Shown piece after piece: positions 39,950 to 45,881 of a stretch of 45,881 bases of DNA. Location: positions 1 through 45,881 of the forward strand of contig CAMATW010000023.1 of the NCBI GenBank assembly GCA_945861305.1, given 5' to 3'. Under the pieces are notes generated by a model, which saw only the letters and a list, made by a program, of their open reading frames with translations, was not told where the DNA came from and ran no database searches. Source of the DNA: Bordetella parapertussis. GTDB taxonomy: Bacteria; Pseudomonadota; Gammaproteobacteria; Burkholderiales; Burkholderiaceae_C. Numbering within the stretch: position 1 is the first letter of the stretch; the number at the start of each line of letters is the position of its first letter. Position numbers and translations under genes: made by a program.

Positions 39950-40654
39950 ATGCACACCATTCGACGCTCACAAGACAGAGGCTTTGCCGACCACGGTTGG
40001 TTGAAGTCTTTTCACAGCTTTTCATTCGCTGGCTACTACGACCCTGAGCACATGGGTTGGGGCAATTTGCGGGTCATTAACGAAGACCGTATTGCTGCAG
40101 GCACCGGTTTTGGCACGCATGGCCACCAAGACATGGAAATCATCAGCTATGTGTTGTCAGGCAATTTGGCCCACCAAGACAGCATGGGCAATGTCAAAGG
40201 CATTCCCCCAGGGGATGTACAGCGCATGAGTGCGGGTACCGGCGTCAAGCACAGCGAGTTCAACCACGCGGAGGGCGAGGAAACCCATTTTTTGCAAATC
40301 TGGATTGAGCCCAACCAACGCGGCTTGACCCCCGGCTACGAGCAAAAAACCATTGCGCCTGCTAGCAAGCGTGGCGCTTTGGCCTTGATTGCCAGCCACA
40401 GCCCCACGGGCGACGCCGTGAAGATTTATGCAAATGCCCAGCTGTATGCCGGTTTATTCGATGGAGAGGAAAAAGGGAACTTAGCTATCGGTTCTGACCA
40501 TAAAGCCTACATCCACCTTGTTCGTGGTCAACTAGAAGTGAACGGCCAGCAGTTGAAAGCAGGAGACGCCATGCTGCTGGAGGGTGAACACCGCATCGAT
40601 GTGAGCGGTGGCTTGGATGCAGAAGTCCTGGTATTCGATTTGTTCGAAAACTAA
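39950..40654 (+). CDS. Pirin family protein (quercetinase-like cupin)
   Basis: 234 residues from ATG 39950 (MHTIRRSQDRGFADHGWLKSFHSFSFAGYYDP). Metal-binding His residues are in GTHGHQDMEIISYVLSG; the rest is the N-terminal pirin cupin, then a C-terminal cupin with IHLVRGQLEVNGQQLKAGDAML. Bacterial pirins bind Fe or other metals and include quercetin 2,3-dioxygenases; some sense redox. The start before 39950 in the same frame is antisense to the LysR promoter, so it is not used. Confidence 0.9.
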   Translation: MHTIRRSQDRGFADHGWLKSFHSFSFAGYYDPEHMGWGNLRVINEDRIAAGTGFGTHGHQDMEIISYVLSGNLAHQDSMGNVKGIPPGDVQRMSAGTGVKHSEFNHAEGEETHFLQIWIEPNQRGLTPGYEQKTIAPASKRGALALIASHSPTGDAVKIYANAQLYAGLFDGEEKGNLAIGSDHKAYIHLVRGQLEVNGQQLKAGDAMLLEGEHRIDVSGGLDAEVLVFDLFEN

Positions 40655-40675
40655 GCATTTAAATTGGAGACAGTT

Positions 40676-41122
40676 ATGATAAAAATCAATGATTCTTTGT
40701 ACACCTTGGTCGGCCGTGTTTTGCTGGGCGTGTTGTTTTTGCCAGCCGGTTTTATGAAATTGATGGGCTTTGCAGGCACCGCAGGCTATATCGCTTCAGT
40801 GGGCTTGCCCTTACCTGAAGTGGCTGCGGCTTTGGCCATCGCCATCGAAATTGGTGGCGGTGCGGCATTGCTGGCTGGCTACCACGCCCGATTGGCGGCA
40901 GTGGTGTTGGCGGTGTTCACGGTGGTTGCCACTGTGTGTTTCCACAACTTTTGGGCCATGCCCGCAGACCAAGCCTTTATGCAGCAGTTGATGTTCTTCA
41001 AGAACATTGCAGTGGTCGGTGGCTTGTTGGTCTTGGCCGCCCACGGTGCTGGCGCTTGGAGCCTGGACGCCAAGTCCCATCCGAATGACCATCCCTTGGC
41101 CCACGACCACGTTCACGAGTAA
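40676..41122 (+). CDS. DoxX family membrane protein
   Basis: 148 residues from ATG 40676, with GGAGA just upstream. Four hydrophobic helices: LVGRVLLGVLFLPAGFMKLMGF, a helix near VAAALAIAIEIGGGAALLAG, AAVVLAVFTVVATVCFHNFW, and KNIAVVGGLLVLAAHGAG. DoxX proteins act in quinone-linked or redox reactions in the membrane. A His/Asp-rich tail (HPNDHPLAHDHVHE) may bind metal. It sits between pirin and the flavodoxin. Confidence 0.9.
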   Translation: MIKINDSLYTLVGRVLLGVLFLPAGFMKLMGFAGTAGYIASVGLPLPEVAAALAIAIEIGGGAALLAGYHARLAAVVLAVFTVVATVCFHNFWAMPADQAFMQQLMFFKNIAVVGGLLVLAAHGAGAWSLDAKSHPNDHPLAHDHVHE

Positions 41123-41156
41123 TTTTTTAACCTACCCCTAAGAGGAGAAGTACTGC

Positions 41157-41690
41157 ATGAGTAAGACTGTCGTTGTTTACCACTCTGGCTACGGCCACAC
41201 CCAACGCGTTGCCCAATTTGTGGCCGAGGGCGCCAAAGCCCAACTCATCGCCATCGACGCAGACGGCAATGTGAGCGACGCTGATTGGACCGCCATCAAC
41301 GCGGCGGATGCCATCATCTTTGGCTCACCCACTTACATGGGCATGGCTTCTTGGCAATTCAAAAAATTCGCCGATGCCAGCTCCAAGCAGTGGATGAGCG
41401 GTGCGTGGAAAGACAAAGTCGCCGGTGGTTTCACCATTTCCGGCAGCCCCAGCGGCGACAAACTGTCGACCATTCAGTACTTCATCACTTTGGCCATGCA
41501 ACAAGGCATGGTGTGGGTAGGTCAGCCCGCCATGAACGACGGCAAGATCAACCGTATCGGTTCCAACTCCGGCGTGATGGCACAAGTGGGCCCCACCAGT
41601 CCCGCAGCTGACATTCCCCAAGGTGACTTGGACACGGCCAAAGCCTACGGCGAGCGCGTCGCACAAGTGGCGGCCAAACTGCACGGTTGA
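41157..41690 (+). CDS. Flavodoxin-family NAD(P)H oxidoreductase (WrbA-like)
   Basis: 177 residues with a strong AGAGGAG site. VVVYHSGYGHTQRVAQFVAEGA is the FMN phosphate loop, then FGSPTYMGMASWQFKKFAD and GFTISGSPSGDKLSTIQYF contact the flavin. It probably reduces quinones or azo-type acceptors with two electrons. It is shorter than WrbA (about 198 residues) and lacks its full C-terminus, so it is named WrbA-like only. It is the last gene before a terminator. Confidence 0.87.
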   Translation: MSKTVVVYHSGYGHTQRVAQFVAEGAKAQLIAIDADGNVSDADWTAINAADAIIFGSPTYMGMASWQFKKFADASSKQWMSGAWKDKVAGGFTISGSPSGDKLSTIQYFITLAMQQGMVWVGQPAMNDGKINRIGSNSGVMAQVGPTSPAADIPQGDLDTAKAYGERVAQVAAKLHG

Positions 41691-41707
41691 TTTTCACTGA
41701 GCGCTAC

Positions 41708-41742
41708 AAGCCACTTGGTACGAGAGTGCCAAGCGGCTTTTT
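41708..41742 (+). terminator. Intrinsic terminator after the flavodoxin gene
   Basis: Arms AAGCCACTTGG (41708-41718) and CCAAGCGGCTT (41729-41739), one mismatch, followed by a run of T. This closes the pirin-DoxX-flavodoxin transcript. Confidence 0.82.
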
Positions 41743-41767
41743 ATTTACGATGGGGTAGCATGAAGCC

Positions 41768-42469
41768 ATGAAGATTTTGAGCATACTGCCGTGGGCAGAT
41801 TGGTTGGTTTTGCTGTTTTTTGGACTGGTTTGGATTGGCTATGCCCAATTTGCAAGTCGTTGGTCGCTCAAGCGCCCCTCTATTTTGGCCGCCACCAACC
41901 GCTTTCGACTGCGTTGGATCAAGGCGTCGCTCACCCGCGACCCAAGGGTGCTTGACGGCATCATTACCCAGACCTTGTCGAACACACCGGCGTTTTTTTC
42001 ATCCACCACGATTTTGATTATTGGTGGTTTGCTAGCCCTCATGGGTACCACGGACAAAGCTGCCGAGTTGGTGCGAGAAATTCCTTTTTCTCAGGCCACA
42101 CCCATCTTGGTGTTTGAGTTCAAGATACTGGTGTTGATTGCTATTTTTGTGTATGCCTTTTTCCGTTTTTCATGGTCGATGCGGCAATACACGTTTGTGG
42201 CCTTGATGATTGGTGCTTTGCCCCCACCAGAATTTTTTGCCGCACAACCTGACAAGGAAGACGATTACGCCCAGCGGGTGTCTGCCATGACGGGACTGGC
42301 CGCAGAAACTTTCAACGATGGCTTGAGGGCTTATTACTTTTCGTTTGCGGTGATGGGTTGGTTTTTCTCACCCATGGCATTTGTGCTGACCACGGTGTTG
42401 ATCGTGGCGATTTTGTACAACCGCGAATTCCGCTCCGATGTGCTGGGTGTGCTGAACGATGGCAATTAA
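41768..42469 (+). CDS. DUF599 family membrane protein
   Basis: 233 residues with several hydrophobic segments: WADWLVLLFFGLVWIGYAQFA at the N-terminus, LIIGGLLALMG, EFKILVLIAIFVYAFFRFSWSMRQY (a DUF599 hallmark), and a C-terminal helix pair near YYFSFAVMGWFFSPMAFVLTTVLIVAIL. Function is unknown. It follows the terminator and is probably transcribed alone; it converges with bioB. Confidence 0.87.
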   Translation: MKILSILPWADWLVLLFFGLVWIGYAQFASRWSLKRPSILAATNRFRLRWIKASLTRDPRVLDGIITQTLSNTPAFFSSTTILIIGGLLALMGTTDKAAELVREIPFSQATPILVFEFKILVLIAIFVYAFFRFSWSMRQYTFVALMIGALPPPEFFAAQPDKEDDYAQRVSAMTGLAAETFNDGLRAYYFSFAVMGWFFSPMAFVLTTVLIVAILYNREFRSDVLGVLNDGN

Positions 42470-42518
42470 GAGAAATTCAGGCTCGTAAGGTAGACGCACT
42501 GAATTTCATGGCGTTTCT

Positions 42519-43523
42519 TCAGGTGGTTGAAATTCCCAGCTTGTTGAGCAAGGCCTGATCCTTTTGCCAATCTGGGTTGCCTGTGGTGAGTAATTTATCG
42601 CCATAAAAAATGGAATTGGCCCCAGCCATAAAACACAGTGCTTGTATGGCTTCGCCCATTTGCTGACGACCAGCTGACAAACGTACACGCGCTTTAGGCA
42701 TGGTAATGCGAGCAACTGCAACAGTGCGAACGAACTCCAGCAAGTCAAGAGACTCGGTGCCGTGTAATGGCGTGCCTTCGACTTGAACCAAATTGTTGAT
42801 GGGCACTGATTCAGGGTAAGGTGTCAAATTGGCGAGTTGGTGCACCAGACCAGCGCGCTGTGCGCGGCTTTCGCCCATGCCAACGATGCCCCCGCTGCAC
42901 ACATTCATGCCTGCCGAACGTACATGGGCCAGCGTATCAAGACGTTCTTGGTAGTCACGCGTGGTGATGATGTCACCGTACAACTCTGGCGCTGTGTCCA
43001 AGTTGTGGTTGTAATAGTCCAAACCGGCTTGTTTTAATGTGCCAGCTTGTAGTTCAGTCAACATGCCCAGAGTGCAGCAGGCTTCCATGCCCAGCGATTT
43101 GACCGTGCGGACCAGTTCTGCGACTTTTTCGACATCACGGTCTTTGGGTTCACGCCAAGCCGCGCCCATGCAAAAACGGCTTGCGCCATTCTTTTTTGCT
43201 TCAAGCGCGGCGGCTTTGACCTCTTCGACATCGAGCAATTTGGAAGCTTCAACACCCGTGTTGTAGTGAACAGACTGGGGGCAGTACCCGCAGTCTTCGG
43301 GGCAGCCACCGGTTTTGATAGACAAAAGCGTTGAGAGTTGGACTTCGTTCGGATTGAAATGTTCGCGGTGAACTTGTTGAGCCTTGAACATCAAATCGCT
43401 GAAGGGTAAATTAAACAATGCCTCGATAGATTGGCGACTCCACACTTCAACAGAATTTTCTGAGGACTTGGCGGGCTTGAGGAAACGAAGAGGCTGTACT
43501 TGCTGTGTCACTGCGATAGGCAT
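42519..43523 (-). CDS. bioB: Biotin synthase
   Basis: About 334 residues from ATG 43523. The radical-SAM cluster motif [23 protein letters not shown] is canonical (three cysteines). Further conserved residues are in [37 protein letters not shown] and [10 protein letters not shown]. It inserts sulfur into dethiobiotin. Earlier in-frame ATG 43535 and 43565 are possible starts. It is divergent from bioA. Confidence 0.96.
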   Translation of the reverse strand: MPIAVTQQVQPLRFLKPAKSSENSVEVWSRQSIEALFNLPFSDLMFKAQQVHREHFNPNEVQLSTLLSIKTGGCPEDCGYCPQSVHYNTGVEASKLLDVEEVKAAALEAKKNGASRFCMGAAWREPKDRDVEKVAELVRTVKSLGMEACCTLGMLTELQAGTLKQAGLDYYNHNLDTAPELYGDIITTRDYQERLDTLAHVRSAGMNVCSGGIVGMGESRAQRAGLVHQLANLTPYPESVPINNLVQVEGTPLHGTESLDLLEFVRTVAVARITMPKARVRLSAGRQQMGEAIQALCFMAGANSIFYGDKLLTTGNPDWQKDQALLNKLGISTT

Positions 43524-43545
43524 AATTAAGAACATATGGAATGAA

Positions 43546-43564
43546 TGTTGTGAATATAGCAACA
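43546..43564. promoter_or_regulatory. Inverted repeat in the bioB-bioA divergent gap
   Basis: TGTTG, nine bases, CAACA. A repressor operator for the divergent bio genes might be expected here, but the sequence does not match BirA (TTGTAAACC type) or BioR (TTATMKATAA). Low confidence. Confidence 0.3.
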
Positions 43565-43595
43565 AATAAAATTACGTAACCACAAGAGGTTTTTC

Positions 43596-44933
43596 CTGAG
43601 TACGCATTCTTCACAATTGGTTGAGCGCAGTTTGCACAGTGTCTGGCATCCATGTACACAAATGCAACACCACGAGAATGTGCCATTGGTGGCCGTTCAA
43701 CGCGGCAGCGGTCCTTGGCTTTATGACCACGATGGCAACCGTTACCTAGACGCCATCAGCTCTTGGTGGGTCAACCTGTTTGGCCACGCCAACCCACGCA
43801 TCAACGATGCATTGAAACATCAACTCGACACCTTGGAACATGCCATGCTCGCTGGCTTTACCCATGAGCCCGTGGTGTCGTTGTCCGAGAAGCTCTCGGC
43901 CTTAACTGACGGTGCATTGGGACATTGTTTTTATGCCTCAGACGGCTCTTCTGCGGTAGAGATTGCCCTCAAGATGAGTTTTCACAGTTGGCGCAACCAA
44001 GGCCTTGGCAGCAAACAGGAGTTTGTGTGTTTGAAAGGTGGTTATCACGGAGAAACTGTGGGGGCGCTTGGTGTGACTGATGTACCTATCTTTCGAGACG
44101 CCTATGACGCATTACTGAGGCCCGCTCACACCATCATGTCGCCCGATGCCAGGCAGTCCATGGCCGGTGAGTCCGCAGACCAAGTGGCGCTGCGTGCAGC
44201 CAGAGAACTTGAAACCCTGCTTCAAGCGCGGGCCGCGCATATCAGTGCCGTCATTATCGAGCCCTTGGTGCAATGCGCTGGTGGCATGGCCATGCACAGC
44301 CCTGTGTATGTTCAGGAGGTTCGACGCTTATGTACCGCCTTCAATGTGCATTTTATCGCTGATGAAATTGCTGTGGGTTGTGGTCGAACCGGCCGTTTTT
44401 TTGCTTGCCAGCATGCAGCTGTATGGCCTGATTTTTTATGTCTGTCCAAAGGCATCAGCGGAGGGTATTTGCCCTTGTCAATAGTGATGACACGAGACGA
44501 TGTCTATGATTCTTTTTACAGCGACAGCATGGCGCGGGGCTTCTTGCATTCGCATTCCTACACGGGTAATCCGCTGGCTTGTCGCGCTGCTTTGGCCACG
44601 CTGGAGATTTTCGAGCAAGACGACGTGCTTGCTCAAAACCGAGTGCTTGCAAAACGACTGAGCGAGAGTCTTGCACCGTTGGCCGCCCATTCGAAGGTGA
44701 ATCACTTTCGCCAGCAAGGCATGATCTTGGCTTTCGATGCGATGGTTGAAGACACAAAGCTTGCTGCCACTTTTTCGCGGCGCTTCTTTGCCAGCGCTTT
44801 GAAACATGAATTGCTGTTGCGACCCATCGGAACAACTGTTTATGTGATGCCGCCCTATGTATTGAGCGATTCAGAAACCGGTTTCTTGGCAGAGCGCTTG
44901 CAAACCGTTTTTAGTGAAGTGATAGGCGCATGA
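43596..44933 (+). CDS. bioA: Adenosylmethionine-8-amino-7-oxononanoate aminotransferase BioA
   Basis: 445 residues if it starts at the unusual CTG 43596; the first ordinary in-frame start is TTG 43617 (438 residues). CTG is preferred because AAGAGGT lies five bases upstream and no ribosome binding site precedes the [15 protein letters not shown] is the BioA N-terminal motif and [17 protein letters not shown] follows. The PLP lysine is in [13 protein letters not shown] (residue 278 from TTG 43617). It converts KAPA to DAPA using SAM. bioF overlaps its stop by four bases. Confidence 0.93.
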   Translation: MSTHSSQLVERSLHSVWHPCTQMQHHENVPLVAVQRGSGPWLYDHDGNRYLDAISSWWVNLFGHANPRINDALKHQLDTLEHAMLAGFTHEPVVSLSEKLSALTDGALGHCFYASDGSSAVEIALKMSFHSWRNQGLGSKQEFVCLKGGYHGETVGALGVTDVPIFRDAYDALLRPAHTIMSPDARQSMAGESADQVALRAARELETLLQARAAHISAVIIEPLVQCAGGMAMHSPVYVQEVRRLCTAFNVHFIADEIAVGCGRTGRFFACQHAAVWPDFLCLSKGISGGYLPLSIVMTRDDVYDSFYSDSMARGFLHSHSYTGNPLACRAALATLEIFEQDDVLAQNRVLAKRLSESLAPLAAHSKVNHFRQQGMILAFDAMVEDTKLAATFSRRFFASALKHELLLRPIGTTVYVMPPYVLSDSETGFLAERLQTVFSEVIGA

Positions 44934-45881
44934 TATTTTCTAAACTGGATGCATTGGCATCAAACCTGTCGGCATTGGAGACGCAAGGCTTGCGTCGGGC
45001 AAGGCGTACTGTGGAGTCTGTCACTCAAGGGTATATGGTGGTGGATGGCAGACGACTACTGACCTTCAACAGCAACGATTACTTGGGTTTGGCGTCGCAT
45101 CCACAGGTGGTGGAGGCCATCAAGGAGGGCGCATCTTTGTATGGCGCAGGCAGCGGTGCATCGCATTTGATCAGCGGTCATTCACAAGCACATGATCGGC
45201 TGGAAGAATTGCTGGCCACATTTTTTGTGTCTAATATTCCATCCGTACGGGCACTGTATTTCAGCAGCGGTTATATGGCGAACTTGGGCGTATTGACCGC
45301 ATTGGCTGGCACAGCCTCAGGGGACATTAGCTTTTTCTCGGATCAGTTGAATCACGCATCCTTGATTGACGGCATACGCCTGACCCGTGAACCTTTCCAA
45401 ATTTATGCCCATGCAGACATGTCCGATTTATCGCTGAAACTGTCTTCTTGTCAAAGTGGAACAAAGGTGGTGGTGACTGATGGGGTGTTCAGCATGGATG
45501 GCGACATCGCGCCTATGCCAGATTTGCTGCGCTTGTGCGAGCAACATGGGGCATGGCTGTTGGTTGATGATGCGCATGGTTTTGGCGTTTTAGGCGACAG
45601 CGGCGCTGGCGTGTTGCAGCATTTCAAACTTAGCTCCCCTCAATTGATCTACATGGGTACTCTTGGCAAAGCTGCTGGCGTGTCTGGCGCGTTTGTTGCC
45701 GCGCATGAACATTTCATTGAATGGATGGTGCAACGCTCACGTCCCTATATCTACACCACGGCGGCAGTGCCAGCGCTGGCTCATGCGCTATTGACAAGTC
45801 TGCGCATCATTCGCGGCGAAGAGGGCCAAAGACGGCGATCGCATTTGAAATCATTGATTCAACAACTGTCGACTGCACCTG
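44930..45881 (+). CDS. bioF: 8-amino-7-oxononanoate synthase BioF (cut by the window end)
   Basis: 317 codons are present and the frame is open to the window edge. [22 protein letters not shown] and [26 protein letters not shown] are class II (alpha-oxoamine synthase) motifs; [15 protein letters not shown] and [13 protein letters not shown] (PLP lysine about residue 247) confirm it. It condenses pimeloyl-ACP or -CoA with alanine. The four-base overlap with bioA means translational coupling. Confidence 0.94.
   Translation, partial: MIFSKLDALASNLSALETQGLRRARRTVESVTQGYMVVDGRRLLTFNSNDYLGLASHPQVVEAIKEGASLYGAGSGASHLISGHSQAHDRLEELLATFFVSNIPSVRALYFSSGYMANLGVLTALAGTASGDISFFSDQLNHASLIDGIRLTREPFQIYAHADMSDLSLKLSSCQSGTKVVVTDGVFSMDGDIAPMPDLLRLCEQHGAWLLVDDAHGFGVLGDSGAGVLQHFKLSSPQLIYMGTLGKAAGVSGAFVAAHEHFIEWMVQRSRPYIYTTAAVPALAHALLTSLRIIRGEEGQRRRSHLKSLIQQLSTAP

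Noticed and set aside
43524..43595. BirA or BioR operator in the bio gap
   Set aside because: No match to either consensus; only a weak TGTTG-N9-CAACA repeat is present.
1..45881. CRISPR arrays, insertion sequences, tRNA or rRNA genes
   Set aside because: No regularly spaced repeats, transposase motifs, tRNA cloverleaf or ribosomal RNA sequence was seen by eye; a covariance search would be the proper test.

Overview
The window looks like chromosomal DNA from a photoheterotrophic betaproteobacterium of the Burkholderiales, most like a freshwater Comamonadaceae (Limnohabitans or Rhodoferax type). This is inferred from protein character, from a 6S RNA behind zapA, and from a light-harvesting LH2 (puc) operon in an otherwise housekeeping and heterotrophic setting. 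No search could be run, so the genus is a guess. Nearly all the sequence is coding. I saw no insertion sequence, CRISPR array, tRNA or rRNA.

Layout. 1-6.2 kb: the 5' end of a Tat-exported cell-wall amidase with tsaE, a divergent queG followed by a fragment of a universal stress protein gene, a minus-strand panE-like / acyl-CoA ligase / TauE operon, 6S RNA, and the divisome genes zapA and a zapB-like gene. 6.3-21.1 kb: an AdoCbl riboswitch followed by 15 tightly packed plus-strand genes for cobalamin uptake (btuB, btuFCD), adenosylation (cobO), cobyrinate amidation (cbiA, cbiP), aminopropanol linkage (cobD, cbiB) and nucleotide-loop assembly (cobU, cobT, cobS, cobC). The block also holds a thioredoxin-like ferredoxin and a BtuF-like protein without a signal peptide. 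21.2-31.4 kb: a DUF2783 gene, nth, an aminotransferase, gcvH coupled to ETF:quinone oxidoreductase, an SDR/thioesterase pair, a TetR regulator, an AhpD-like protein, the CoA transferase scoAB, a small winged-helix regulator and a gabD-type dehydrogenase. 31.5-35.7 kb: alaS, trmB and gluQ.

35.7-37.8 kb is the puc locus: a sigma70-type promoter overlapped by a PpsR/CrtJ-type palindrome, pucB, pucA, a hairpin with a U-run, pucC, and a 30-residue membrane protein with a strong ribosome binding site. The alpha chain has Phe44-Leu45 where B850 antennas have Tyr-Trp or Tyr-Tyr. The beta chain has Gln where an Arg normally contacts B800. Both changes predict a blue-shifted peripheral antenna. This locus is the most promising place for something undescribed.

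37.8-45.9 kb: a LysR gene coupled to an FAD amine-oxidase-like gene, divergent from a pirin-DoxX-flavodoxin set that ends at a clear terminator; a DUF599 membrane protein; then bioB divergent from bioA-bioF, with bioF cut by the window end.

How the genes work together: the B12 block imports and finishes corrinoids and is shut down by AdoCbl. The puc locus builds a peripheral antenna, probably under oxygen or redox control. The rest serves fatty-acid, ketoacid and aldehyde oxidation feeding the quinone pool, plus tRNA modification and biotin synthesis. Reaction-centre, bacteriochlorophyll, carotenoid and corrin-ring genes are not in the window and must lie elsewhere if present.
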